A stretch of 64,000 nt of DNA from Haemonchus contortus (lineage: Eukaryota; Nematoda; Chromadorea; Rhabditida; Trichostrongylidae). The stretch spans positions 8,195,005-8,259,004 of the forward strand of contig LS997565.1 in NCBI GenBank assembly GCA_000469685.2. The letters are read 5' to 3'. Of this stretch, positions 41,601-56,600 are shown piece by piece. Both the position numbers and the translations under genes were made by a program. Numbering within the stretch: the first letter of the stretch is position 1; the number at the start of each line of letters is the position of its first letter. The notes below the pieces were generated by a model that did no database searches, was not told the DNA's origin, and saw nothing but the letters and a program-made list of their open reading frames with translations.

Positions 41601-44600
41601 ACGAAAGAAAATGTTGAATGGACGCGAGAGCGAGCCCCGATTTCTTGGGCGAAACACCGGATAGAAATAAGAAACATTGTAACCAAAACAATACCAAGGA
41701 TTGTGGGTATATGGTTCTTTGAGGGAGAAAGATTCTTGTCCTTTAAGATTTCCTAGTTTGCAGTCTAGAGATATCACTCAATGGATCTAATCCGCTGTCT
41801 TTGAATCAGTTTATAACCGCAATTCCTTCAGGCAAACTAATCATTTGAAAGCCGCCTCAATAGGAAAAGACACATGCGTGGCGCAGCATTCACCTGTCAT
41901 CTTGTATCCATCATATTCAGTTGATTACGAACAAAAGTCTTACCTTAGCCCACTGTGTTTCTCTTTGTTCTGGAGTTTGTTGTTTCCGTCGAAACTGCTC
42001 CCATAAATAATCGACGAAAGCATGATGAAGATAAAACATCGGATCGTTCGGGCTCACCCTGAAAAAATCGACATCAAATAAAAAAAGAGAAAGATTGAAG
42101 GGAAAGGTGACTCTAAAAAGAATCTTTTATTGAAAAAATCGAATAGCGTCTGAAGTACTTTACAAAAATGTATAGTTCTTTCTCGAAGTACGTAAAAATG
42201 TTTAGAATTTTAAGCCACTTCACTCAGATACGAATCTTTCACATTGGGTTTTGTTCATGATCCAACTTTACTGATATGAACTCTTCATCAAGCCTGAAGC
42301 CTAGCAATCAATAAAAAAATACAGATAATTATGTCAATATTTGTTATGTGCATTAAAACAACAAGATGAGTGACAGCTTTCTCAAAAGAGAGATGCGAAA
42401 TTTTTTGTTTTTTATATAAATATTTCATTGCACTCATAGTAGCGAAGCTTGTTCAGAAGGCATAGTGGGCATAAAATTGACTTTAAATTTTAATTTCACT
42501 TTTTACTAATATTTCTTAGGTTTGTTGACCATTTATTTACGGTTTCTATTAAACCAGTCGTAATTGAATGAAGAAAAAAGGTTACTAATAGAATTTCAGA
42601 AGGAACAGTGATTTGTAAAGTGTGATGTGCAAGTGTCCAACCACGCTCTGTCCAAATTTGTTTTGAAAATTTCCAAATTTGCTGAATTTTTTCTTATTTG
42701 AAGAAATATTTTTTACGCAGTGACCAGGAGCAGGTTGAGAGATAAAAAATGAGGATTGCGCAGAATAATAAATGAATCAGTAAAATGTCAAAATAACAAA
42801 CTAATAAATAACGAGGAACAGCTTTCAGAACATTCATGGTCAGATCCGAAGGCTTCGAGCTATTCAAGAGATTATCATTAGATCATACCGTATGACAAAC
42901 ATAAATCCTCCGACCCACACGTGACTAAGGCCATGCATACTTTCAAACGTCTTATCGTGGCAGAACGTTAGCTGGCTGAAAGAAAATGCCATAAGCGGAG
43001 AGTGTAATGAGATTTGCTACTATAAAATGTAAAAAATTAAAAATGTATTATAAATGTATTTGTGCATATAACCTAAATTTAAAGACACAGTTCACAGTAA
43101 GCGGAAGTATCGATGTGAAGGAGCACGTCGCTGACGAAGGAGGAGGAAGAACCGTCTACTCACAGGCTTTTCAAAAGTAGTGTAAGCGGAGGTTGTACGA
43201 GATCACCATGACGGGAATGGCATTTAAGGGGTGTTTGGGGAGATTCAACTCGTTCCCATTGCTCAGAGGAATGACTACTTCAATCCGTAACTGCTTTTCA
43301 CTATTACCATGAGTTATGATAAAATGTTTGAACTTCTTTCATGAGAGCCTCTTGGGATAGTGCAGCCTCTGCAAAACCGTTGAAACTCGTCCACCATGGG
43401 TGTGGCATTCACACAATACAGAATGTGGTCCCTTATTGTGCCCTATTCAGGACGTTTCTAGACCATATAACGGCTGGTATGGTATAAGGGGGATCTCCAA
43501 TTCATAGTATAGGGGAATCTCGGAAATCATTTTTATCGTGAACCCTCGCTTTGATCATTCTTACAACTAGAACCTTTGCAAAATTTCATTGTTCAGGAAG
43601 AAGCAAACATACCACACTGGTCTAAAGGCACCGTGATCGCATAAAATTTTTAGACTTTCAGAAATGATAGTACGCGAGCCTAATACCTGAAGATACGGTT
43701 ATGATGGGATGCTTCAAAAGCTCGAAGTTGATGAAATTGGTAAAAACTCCCACAAAAAGACGAGTCAGTCAGGATGATTTTTTGCACGTCTGCACTCTAT
43801 CAAATAAATTACTTGTGACAGTGGTACATATAAGCTAATGAAGCCTGTTTTTGGATCGAACGCTCCCGCGATCCTACATACTTGCCCTGCAGAAATGGAT
43901 CACCCGAACTCTCTCTCAGAGAGAGAAGGCACGGAAGCCGGTATAGGTGCTTGCTTTGTACAGAGTTGGAACTGCACTCTTACAAAAACAACCAATCTTT
44001 TCGATGGGGTTCCTATTTCACTATTATCTCATTACCCAGCATCAACGCTATCATTCTTATCCCGGATAACCATACACCACTTCAGTTCTTTACAATTACA
44101 GAGCACTGAATGGATTACGGTGGCGCTGGAAAATTGGCATACGGTGATACTTGCTTAATGCGTGGCGCGTTCGCTCCAATTCCTGAACGACCCCCTCCCT
44201 CTTTTGCCTTTCGAACTGCCGTGCATACCACTGAGAAGTCGATAAACCGTATCAATGTGACCTTTGGTAATTTTGCAGTCAACTAAAAAACCTATACCAT
44301 TACATCTTCGGTACTTTAAACTGTCAGCAGAATGAACAAAGAGGGTCAAGGTCATGAACGGTCATACCAAGTGTAAAGTCTAGGAAAAACGATTTGGGGA
44401 ATTCAATACTTCTCGCAGTCCTCGACAGTGATACTGTCCTAATTATCAAAAGTTTCATAAGAAACGTCTAAGATTTTGTACGGCGCTCAAACCCGGGCAT
44501 GTGCATTTCAGACATCGTTCATATCCATTAGAGTAGGATCCTGTACAGCCGTTGATGTAGCCAAACCAGTTTTAGTTAAGCTGCGTAGTAAGCCTACAAT

Positions 44601-47600
44601 TAAGGATGCGCAGCTTTTTGAATTGACTAGGACGATCCCAGAGAAAGCGGAGCAACCCCGACGGGATTTGGTGGAGAGGAAGGGTAGTGAAGCTCGATGT
44701 CGTGGGGACATAGAGAAGCGTGAAGTGGAGCCGTTGCCTTACCCGTGCTCCCTGGATCGAATCACCGGCTTGATAACCGGCAAGGCCGACCACAATTTTA
44801 CATATTTGGGATCGGTACATTGCTACCAGACTCGTATGAAACGACGACTTGGCTGGTCCCGCAATCGGCTGGATACTTAGTCTAAGTACACATCCAAACG
44901 CTACAACAATTCTTAATAGAAGTCGAAAGCTTGGACGTGCACTCGAATGAGGTTATTCCTCTCTTATAGGGAATTCTTACAAAGACCCACTTTCACGGTT
45001 GCACAGTTTCCCAGCTTGATTTCACGTCATAATTGCACAAGAATTTTTCCGTCTATTGCTTTCAACCTAAACCGATATCTTTTTTGGCTACCCGGCAAAG
45101 ATGTTTCGAAACGAATCCAGTCAGTGGATCACCGTTACCGTAAATCGCAGGAGGCATCAAAAGAAACATCTAAAATGACCCCATTAAAGTCTTTTGTTCT
45201 CAGCACCCCGTAAAAACTCTCAGAAAGATACGGTGCAAAGTATTAGTCAATTCTTAACCTGTCGCCTGATTTTTTTTCTTGAGATAGGGCAAGGATAGAA
45301 CAGTAGACTTCACAAGATGGTACGGGGATACATCTGATAGTCTGAAATTCGCCCAGGTCAATCAACAGTTTCCGCCCTCGTAGATTAAACAAACAACACC
45401 AGACTCGTCCCAAAGGGATAATTCGGCGGACTACATTGGATATTTCATACAGGTCGCTTGAGAGCCTAGAGCCCATCTCGCTCGCCGCGCATTTCTGAAT
45501 TATTCAAGTGCGTGGCGCATCACGGCGTATAACTTCGGAGCTCTACAATATTGAGATCTTCGACCCTACGTTTCATTTTTGTTAAGAAGACACGGTATTA
45601 CCGAGTAAGTGCGGTTTCTAATGACATCGGAATGAAATTTCAGATTTTCTTGCGCTCTCGTGAAATTTTTGAGTATCAGGGCTAATCGGTTTATATTAAG
45701 AACAAAGTAAAAAGAAAATGCGGTACAAAAGTAAAAACTGACAGTAAAAATTGTGACGAAATTAGCCAACCTATAGTTCTTCCTAGATGTGATCCATTCG
45801 ATATCACGCGGTGTCAGTAGACGATCTTGTTCTCGACCACCAGTGGATCTAAGTGATTAATAACATAGACACTGAACGATACCCTCTAAAGATTTTCAAA
45901 AGGGTTGTGGTCGAGAAAGCAAGCAGTTCATACCTAACATGAGTACGCACAACCCACAACTTTTGAATATAGCTTAAAGGCACAGTTCACAATAATTTCG
46001 TGGTACCCGTTTTTAGAGCAAGCAGAATAGTTGTAGAGCAAAAAGCAAAAGTACAAGTTGGAAACAGTTCATTGGTAGTGAAGAAAGCGAGAAATACCGT
46101 CGATTTTGAGAAAAATAAGGCTCTTTGAAAGTAGGGAAAACAAAGGTTGAACGAGATGACCATGACGAAAATAACATGGAAGGGGTATTCGGACGAGATT
46201 TCAATTATTGCTATTGCCCAAAGAGCTGACTACATCAAGCCAGAACTGCACAGAACTGTCTTTCACTGTCGTTATTGATCATGACAAGCAGTTTGAACGT
46301 CCTCAATGGGTTCCCTTGCGAGTGGTGCAACCTCTACAATGCCAGTTAAACTCGTCCGAGGATGTTCACGGGCCACTCTTTGAGCCTTTATAACTCCCTA
46401 ACTTAGCCATTTTCCGAACCTTCTAGTGCCAGATATCGTATACGAGGGGATCTCAAACTCGTCCTATGGGGAAATCTCAGAAAATCTTTCACCGTGATGT
46501 GTGCCTTTAAAATAGGTAATATAATACATTGCTTGGAGATTGAAGGTTCCACATCCCGAGCATATCTCTATTTTGATAGCAAATGTAAAATTACGAAATA
46601 ATTCGATAGTATACAGTAAACCCTGACTAGATGAGGCTTTTGGTGAATGAATTAACTTGAAAGCTATTGAAAACAAAAGCGGGTTCAGTACTCCTCCATC
46701 TATTCGTTTCAGTGAGCTCAGAGGTGGAAGGAGCTGTCTCACCTGTAAAGTTTCTTCACGGGTATTTGACTCAATGGCATCAGAACATTGGTGTCCCAAT
46801 TCTTGAACGGACCTGTCTTCACATAACCATTACCGTTTCCAAGCAGCTCATCGCTCCACATCACACTATCTGATGGCTCTGGTAGGCCTGAATTGAGGCA
46901 CCGCTAAATGTAAGAAAAAAATCAAGAGATTGGTAGGGGTCTATACAATGCAAAAAATTTTAGGTAGTAGATGTTCAGGTGAGTGCTTTCATCCTCCCAA
47001 ATAAATTTGCTATCATTTATCGACTCCTAAGAGCTAGAAAGCTTTGATGGTTTAAGGGACATAAAGGATTAGGATAAAGTTTCTGGCGCTAATCAATCCC
47101 GTCTGAGGGATGCGCCCCCGCGCTCGACTTCCATTCAGAATCGTAATGGCGTTATGAGTGCGTATGTGGCCTATACCATGACTTGCGGTGGCCAGTTGAC
47201 GTGCAGACCAATGCTCGGCCTGGGGCGGATATCGACCGGGGATTCGAACCTCTGACTACGCATGTGAAATAGTGCGCCACTTGCCACTACACCACCTCCG
47301 CAGACTGAGGAATGAAGGGTGGAGGAGTGCAGCGCTAAGTGCTGCACTATCACACATACATGGTTCGTGGATTGAGTCCAGGACAACCGAGCTTACGGGT
47401 CGTTCATCGGTACCAGCCTCGTCTGGGAGGATGAAAGCACTGGCGTGTATTAGGTTGGAAGGAAAATCCTGCAACACAATGAAGGTCTTTTTCAAATCAT
47501 TTCTGAAACTTCCCATGGCAATCAATTTTCGGAAATATATTTACAAAAGAGGGCAACAACCTTCTATTATCCTTTGAGTAAATCACTGATGCCTTTTATC

Positions 47601-50600
47601 CAGGAGTGAGGAAGCTGTGACTCAAAGAAGTAATTGACTGCCGTTTTCAGATCACATTAAGTTACGAATTTTTTCTCCACAACTCAAGAAGGCGGAGCGT
47701 ATGGTAGTTAAAAGGGGCAACACTTGGGGAGTACGACTGATGAACAACCTGGAACCAATTGGTATCGTAGAACTTTTGGCGCGTGCTTAAAGTAAAATTT
47801 CGACGGACGCTGTCCCTCTAAAGGAACCTGATTTTCGGTTTTGATCGTCCTTTTTTAACCCCGCTGGCCAAATTTCGGGGTTCATAGGGGTACCCGGTAG
47901 CTGTGTCCATCTAGTCTGCGTTTAGCAACTCATAGTGGATGGATCCCTCCAACCTCCATTGAATCAAAAAACGATGCTTGCGTGACTTCGAAGGCTAGCA
48001 TCTCCTTCAGCGAAGCGATCCAACCGATTGTTGACCGTTGATCGGTGAGCAGTGCCAGTATTAAATAGGTTGCTGATAATTTGAGCCGCTACACCCGCGT
48101 TTTTCCCATGGCGTGCTTAGTAGAAGGTGATGGTACGAATCGGGTGTTGTCCATTTATTGACCGTAATGCTGCTAAAGCCCACACGCGTGCTCTTGCTGA
48201 TTACCTGAGGAGTGTCCTACAAGTATATCACTCTTGCTACCGCGTTCACACTGTTGATACAAATTGCTGACGCTTCAAATTTTTTGTTGCAGGACTTTCC
48301 TTTCAACCTAATATAATAGCTGGCTACCACAAGTCACTGTATGTGCCACATAAGCATTTAAACATGACTTTTGAAGAAAGATGAAGACAGGGAAATGGGA
48401 TTGATCAAGCTGAAAGCCCAATTCTTTTACCCCTTCATCATCCGTTCCAATCAGCTCTGGTCTGACATCTGATTGCACGTAAATGATTGGAGTAGGAGCA
48501 CCGCCTTTTAGAAAAGACCCTGCTGTGAAATTCGGAGCCTTCAAGCATTTGCTTCCCCGCTTTTTTTCATTTTTCACATTGCTTTAACGTAGCCTTTGAT
48601 CTCGTCCCGATGATTCATGAAGAGCATCGTTTGTCAGCGATGATAGTGATGTCGTGATCGAGTCGATGGGAACAGAACTGGTTTCTTCCGTCTTTGTCAT
48701 GACACGCATCAGCTGCCTCTCTTATACGCTCCATCAACTTATGACAATATGCAATTCGCTTACGGACGTCATACAGCCTCCACATTCCAACGTAATCGAA
48801 CTTAAAGCGACATGAAAAATCGTAACATTCATCATCGGCCACTCCCCACACAAACACACAAATTGACAGCTGATTCATCCCTGCCTGGGAGATGACGAAA
48901 GGGCGTAAACCAGAACCGAAGTGGGTTAGATTTTTTTGCATTTTTTGATCGAAATCCTTCGTTGGAACGCAAACACCAAAACGCCGTTCATGATGAAGAA
49001 TGTTCCGTTTCCCCATAGCCAATAAATCGATTGGCTCATAAATTTGTTTTGCACCTTGAAGTGGCAATAATTCATAAGAAGTGGCCGGCCAGTGTTTCAT
49101 TTTCCCTTCAAAACTATAAAGGAAATTTCCATGAAGAAGGGCCGATCGATAATCGACTGACGTCCTTTAGTCGATAAATCGGTTACAATCTAGGCCCTGT
49201 TTTCCCCTCAACGACGCTTCACGAGTGGCCTGAACCTTGCGAATGCAGAGGAATGCAGAGCCAGTGAATGGGATCGAAAGCACTTTTATGGTTGTGCAGG
49301 CCTGGTTCGGGATAAGCCGGATAAGCCATGAAGCCATTTCTGAAGGAAAAGTGCATTAGTAGTAGAAGTTCAGGTACTACTCGAAGTCTGTTAAGACTTC
49401 GGTAGAAAGCCGTGCTATCGAAGAAATCTGACATCAGCCCCGATTCTTTCTATCCCAATCACCCATGGTTTGGTAGAGGTATGTCCTCCGAACCCTGCTC
49501 TGGCCTCTCGTCTCGTATCAAAGCTCAAAGCAAAGCATCATTAACCAATTGAATGCCTCGAGAAGTAAGCACAAACAAAGGGTCATTGTGAAAAAATAAA
49601 GTAAAAATAAATAAGTGTAAACAAAACCAAATAGATGGAGCAAACCTTGGTCCAGTGTCGAGTCCCAATATGGCAGCGAAACCGATGGATCTTCGTTTTG
49701 AAGGGCAACTTCGAATTGACGTAGGAATTCACGATGCCACGGCAGAAAAGCCGGTCCCCAATGGGCGCCTGAAACATGTGAGATTTTTCTGCATAAATCC
49801 ACTTGTTGCCGCTCGTTGTCGCCTATAGTCGCCTATTCTCGCCCACTGTCGCCTACCATGGACTACTCTCGAAGCCGTACTCTGTTTTTAAGGATTTATG
49901 AGTGAGATTTGAAGCGAGATCATCCCTAGGTTTTCTGCATCTTATTTTCTATGGCAACCCAGAAAATTCATTAAAAAAAATTGGGCAGTTAGAGAAACTA
50001 TAATATTACAAATGGAGCCAAACCTCTGGAGAAAAAATGAATATAAATAAAATAAATAAAGTGCTGCACGTCGGTATGTCTTAATTTCGGATGTGCCATG
50101 ATCTTTACATCCAGAATTTTGTCATATTTTGAATAGTCATTCGGCTCAATAATCACTTTGTGACAAAGGTCCCTTTATGAATGATCCCCTTATCTCATCA
50201 TTCCTTCTTGAAGGACGCCAGCGACTAAATCCGAGAGTGGAAAGCTCAGGTTTTGACCGTTCTGGCCCTTTCCTTCGGCCTTAGATTAGACCTAGGTGGA
50301 AACTGTTCACAAAGCACTCTTCGATGCAACATCCTGCCTCAAATCTCGTTTATCCGAGAGGCTTTGCTCCGTGGAAGGCTAGGTAAACTGATAGGAAGTC
50401 AGGCTTGGCGGAAATACCTATGTTATAACTGGTCAAAAGAAAAGTCAATTTCTCAAATGTATGGCTTCTTGAGTGATGAGAAAGTCCCCATTCGTTTATA
50501 AGATGTCGAATGTTTTTTGCCAAAGATTCCGCTGGACCGGCTTTGGTGAGACAGCGTTGAGAGAGGGCACCCAAACGCTGCCCTTACACTCCCACTTTCA

Positions 50601-53600
50601 GTTTTCTTTTGTTTTTCTATAGCAACTGGATTTCCACGGATGTTGGTAGAACGAAAAAGAATATCCGACTGGCTACGTGATCACATCAGCTCACGTTCAA
50701 AAAGAGGCGGTCACGTAGATGCACGGATGTTTGCTGATAGCTCGAAGCGCCGACTATGGTCGTGGTCACGTAGTCCTTTTCAAATAAAGATTGATCATTA
50801 CTTCCACTGCAGGTATTCGAGTAGCCGAGAACTTCCCTGAGAATTGTCCTTCCTGAACAGTACTTGACCTACTGAAGCCAAAAAGAACAGATGGAATCAC
50901 GAGAAAGAATAACCCATTCAGTATGACTTGCTGGCTCCGTCGGAGTACTATGGTAGGCGATATTATCGTAGCACAGAAGGGTGGAGGTTTGATCCGACCC
51001 CGAACAGATACTCGTCCAGCCAACCCGATCATCTATACTCCAGAATTCGACAGATTACAAGAATTACGTGAGAAGACGGAATCACTTTCAGATTTCACAT
51101 AGAAATCATTCGCATGGCGTGGCGGGAACGATCAGTTCAACTACTACTACTGATCACTGATGGGGAAGACTCATTTTTAGCAACAGATGGCATCCCCTCC
51201 CTCACATAAGTGGCCTTGGTTGAATTTTCAAGTCCAAGGCAACAAACAAATCACGTAATAGATTGCTTGACCTCAGGTATGGTATGGCAAAAATGACAAT
51301 TTTAGTTTCCCTTGAAGGTGTTTCAAGCATTGGTCGTCCGACCCGTTTCAAAGTCTCGCACTTGAGTTCTTCCCAGAATCGTAAAGGCGTTCTGAATGCG
51401 TATATAGCCTCCACAACGACATGCAGTAGCCGGAAGATACCCATGTCTGTGCTATCATCCTCCCAAACGACCCTGTACTGACTATGGAGAATTGAATGGC
51501 TCCGGCTGGGCTTAGCGGGAATCTATCCGAGATTCGATCCCGGACTGAGGGTCTGATAGAGCTTGCCATTTGCCACTACATTATCATCTCATTATCTACC
51601 ATTCTGGATGGAAGTCGTATGCGGGGCGCATACTAAAAACGGTTTTGATTGATGCTGAGATGCAATTTCCTTTATTGAAAGTCTAGGCTCGAAAAGTCTG
51701 TTCGCGCCTGGAGTGATGGATGTTTGAAGCCTACCCAGTGATCCTTTCTCAAACAATTCTCCTCGTCATGACTGGCTCCAAGCATGGAAAAAGTGCCCGT
51801 TTGAAAGTGAAAGATCGGAGCTGCTGGATGCATGAAAGAGTTTTTGAAACTTTCGCTCGGCCGATTTTTGCTGAGTCATTACAACTTGGTGCACTGATGC
51901 ATAAATATCGTATGGGACACAACAAGTTTTTTAGATAGTTGTTACCAGTTTTCTGAATAGTTCTGTGTAGCGAAGATTGAAATCTTCAAGAACGTTGCAG
52001 AACCGGCACAAGCTGGAACTTAGACTGCGGAAAGTCACGAAGTGTAACAATTTGGCAAATCAAATATTCAAAGCTACGCTATTTCAAATCCCTAATGAAA
52101 ACAGGGGAATCCACATCGACCCCGTCGAGGAGTGTTTTTTGTTATTCGCTATGGCAGACGATAAGATGAATGTGTTTTTGGACTATGACCTTCCTAAAAA
52201 GTGCTTGGCTACTTTTCTCCAACTATTGGATCGAAAAGTTAATGGTAAACACAACTTTGAGTAAAATGGTTCTTTGAGGGACTCCCACATCTACTAACCG
52301 GGTGAAAGTTCAAAAAAGGATAAAACATTCAGCGTGAATCAATCCCGTTTCTGAGATGCGCCCTGCACCCGACTTATACGTTCAGAAGCTTTCATTCATA
52401 TGTGACCTATACAATGACTCACGATGCCGCAAGATGCTCATGCCAAGCCAGTGCTTTTATCCTCCCAGACGAGTCTGGTACCGGAGGAATAGAAGGCTTG
52501 GCTGGCGGGGTGGAAATCGATGGGCGATCCGAACCTGGACCACGAGTGTGCGATAGGGCGCCACTTGCCTCTATACCATCTAAGCCAATATTGAGAATCC
52601 TTGAACGGATTAGGAGGTCATTTTATGGAAAACTGTTCAGTGTGTGATGCTCTGTCTTCCAGAGTCGGGATTCCCAAGGCGTCAATGGGTACCTGTAAGG
52701 AAACGCTTCGAAACTTCAGTCCCCCGGAAACGCCTTTTAATGAAATGAAGAGAAGAAACGAAAGGAAAGTGAGAGAATGGCTGTTATTGAAACTTTTCGA
52801 CCCAGATCCTACTGCCGTCTGAATGCACAACCAGACTACGCACTTGCGTGGGAGCCGATGTACAAGCAAGTGCTTCATCTTTGGAAGCCCATGCTCAGTT
52901 CAAGATTTCCACAAAACAAGTTCGAATCGAACACTCTAAACCAGCCCAGGTCATCCACATGCTACCGACTCCAGTTTCAAGTGATTGAATAAAAATTTGA
53001 AAAAGCTGGACATATCCGGAATAGTATGTAGCAACATAACGTCACGCAACCAAAGTAAAGGGATCCAAAATACTCGAAGAGAAGTTTGTGATCTCAACAT
53101 CAACAAGAAAATGCCAACACAGCTTGAAAAACAGCTGGTTCTTGACATGAGGCTGACAGAGAAGTAGGTAAGGCTGAGGGTGAGCGATTCCCCATAGCCA
53201 GGGTAGAGCCTATGCGCTTCTCCATGGCCAGGGCTAATAGCTCTATGACCGCGATAACTCGTCCAAACAATATGTCTCACCTGGTGCACTGTCCGGATAG
53301 TGAACCAGCGTGTGCAGATCCCAAACGGTTATATTATCGATTGTCGTTTCTTTCAGAGCATTCATCGCTTTCCATAACCTCTGACGTTCTTCGGCACTAA
53401 CCATTCGGATTTCCCTTCGAATTGACTTTTTCGTTTCTCGCTTCTAAACCGAATACCTCTCAGTACTGAGTATCATTTCATACCGAACTAAAAAAATTCA
53501 AATCCGTAACGAAGTGGATATATCTTGGAAATTTGAAGAAGGATTGGACATTGTCTGCATAAAGTAGAAACTGATTTGTGAGTCCCGAATAATTATGTCA

Positions 53601-56600
53601 AATCTCACCACTATCGCTACTGGGAAACTGAACAAAAGACTGATTCAGAGCGCACCTGAATCCTGGTTACTACCTAATCAATCCCTGAGAGCAAGTAAGT
53701 GGTAACGTTCTCGTTTTAGAGGAAGGAAATACTCGAACTGAAGTATACCTCGTCGGATTCCTGACCTTAAATCTCTACTGAATCCACTGGATAGTGATAC
53801 TCGAGTCAAGTTAGTTCAAAATTATCAAAATTATCGGAATGTATAGAGACGGAAGTGGTGAAGCGGTAAGTGGTGTATATCACAGAAGCAGATACATGGA
53901 TCAAGTGCTGGAGTGGATATTCTTTCGAGCCAACTGAGCTTCCCAACCCTACAAAGTCGGGTAGTAGCCTTTTTAGAAAAGATAAATTATTGGCACAGTG
54001 ATTAGCATATCGGCTAGCCACCGTAAGTCGCTGTACTGGCAATATAAGCATTCAAAACGTCACCACGATTTTGAAAGGAAGTCGAGTGCGCGGCTCATCC
54101 CAGAAGCGGGAGTAACTTACTTTGAAGACTTTATCGATTATCCCTTTGCTAGATTGTAATATATTACGGCATCATATTTGGTCGTTTTTAGTCGATTGTC
54201 TAGAAATTGGAACCTAATGAACTCATTGATAGGCATAGCGCATCCTAAGGTGAATTGGCCAACCCCAAAACTGTACGGCTAGCTAGAATTCGTTGCCTGA
54301 ACTATATGCTCTATATGCTAACACCCCTCTTCCCCTTTCCCGATGATTGTGCGCAATGATTATAAACTGACGTAACTTCTCCCCTTATCACGTAAGCGCT
54401 CCCAAGGTCTTTTCGAACAACTAGCGATTGTCTGTCAGCAGCTACGGCCGCTGCATGATAATTTGCTGAACGGATGGATTGGATTCATCGCCGTCGTGCA
54501 GAGTGCGGTCGGTCCACGTCTGTATGTGTTCATCCTCTCTCCCATACCCCCACACGTATCAACGGCTATCACGTAATTAATCAGAAGACCATCTCTTCAT
54601 AGCTAAGAAATCGGATCCTAATGGAAAGTGTTCTGGCTGTCGCAATGGATAGACGAATTTGACATCGAACTGAATAGGGAGGCTGTGTTGGTTATTCGAT
54701 CGTTTATTTGCGCTGATCCAGTGTTTGAAGACGCGCACTACAATCGAACGAGCTCCTTGAGAATGCGCCAAGCACGCGTCTTCCATTCAGATTTGCATTT
54801 AGACCTTTCAAAGAATAACTGGCTACTTTCAATTAGTTCTAAGAGTGATCTTATATAAAAGTAATGTAAACCATCCTCTCAATACCTCGATCCTATGGGG
54901 TTCGATGCCTTAACAAGCCTGACTCAACACAATCTGTATGTTAGTTCAACGATATCGATTTCGAGAAAATACAAGGAAAATTTTGCAAACCGAAAAAATA
55001 GCGACAAAAAGAACAGACTGGCCACAATGAAAATTTCCCTTTCACAGACGAAAAATCGACCTGAACATTAAAATTGACCCACATTATTATACAGGATTGC
55101 ATGGCCCATACCCACATCCCATATACTTATAAAGGCTTTCACCCATCGGGTTGATTTTAGTTACATGGCGCATTCCGAAAGAATTATGTAAATGTTGATC
55201 GCATTATTCTTTCTGCTAAGGAAAGCTTCACAACTGTCGAGTCAAAAATAGTTTTGTTCCATATAAATCTCTAGGGAGCCGTGGAAGGGTAATGACGTCA
55301 GCCGCTACGCAACCGCGCGCCCCGATTTTGTCACTTGCGGCCACTTAAAACTTCGCGGCTGCGTTGAGAATGCAGCCTTATCAACCAAAAAGGCTTTTTG
55401 TCTTTTGAAGTCTGTACTTTGATGCACAAATTCGATGAATAATCGTTATGCACCATCCATCAATTTAGCACATCATGAGGTTGACCGCTTTTTATCTCTT
55501 GGCTCCCATCAAGTTTTTCCTCCACTCTGTACATAACAGTTACATAATTCAGAGAAGACATTCCCTCTTGAGTAAAAGGCTACAAGTGAATTTTCCAAAA
55601 TAAAGAGTGTTTTCTAATTATCTTTGCACTACATAGGTATTTCCCAAGAGAAAAAAGACTTTCCTTTATGGGAAGGAAGTAGAGAACCCTGAGAGACGGG
55701 CAGTAGGAACGATTTTATGTAATCGATTCGCCGCACGCGGCTGTCGCGAACTTCGTTTCGCCGTTATTACGGCTCTAGCGTTCTTCATACAGCTCAATCG
55801 CTATGCGATTATCACTTCTGGCATGATTCTACTTTTAGTTGTTTTGTTCCTGTATTTCTTACTTGCTGCTGCATTCTGCTACATTACTTCGCGGGCGGCG
55901 TCTCTTGCCGCGACGCGACGATTTCGGTCCTACTGCATCACACCCAAAGAACCCTAGTTCAGCTTCTTTCCAAGTGTAGGATATGAAAGAGTCATAGTAA
56001 ACAATTCGAAACCTGATAGCTCGCCCCATAGAAAAATGATCGTACAGTTATACTCCTTCCCTTCCTCTAATAAAGAAAGATGATCAACGACAGATAGAAG
56101 CCCAGATAGACAGTGATGATTTGAGATAGAATTTAGTGATTGAAATGGAATAACGATCACATTTAGTAAAAAAGGCAACAATGCTGTTGCTTCGTGTATG
56201 ACGACAACGCCAAATCATCAGAATAGTGTAAATTATAACAAATAGCGGTAATGTGATGATAAATTGATGTTTTATGAGTTTTAGGTGCACAACAAATTCT
56301 TTGTTCTCTAGGGAATTTCTCTCTTTGTTCGTTATCCCTATGAAAATTACTCATAGTTGTAAATCATTAAGTGTAAGATAATAGATGATGATAGTGAAAG
56401 GTAAAAAGTGATAAATGATAAGTGGCTTCGGAGTGAGAGAAATTGATCGAGAATGAGCTTGGGTGCAATGAACGGTTCGAGCGATCGAGCAGTATGATAA
56501 AGTCTAAAACGACACGGTGCCAAAGATAATAAAAAGTGATAGGAAGTGATAATAGGTGATAAAGGAGGAGAATTGGAAGTGATGCAATAGTTATTGGTAG

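Noticed and set aside
44476..44880. 134-codon plus-strand frame
   Set aside because: It lies in a tyrosinase intron, has an open frame on the opposite strand and runs into a SINE fragment. No family was recognised.
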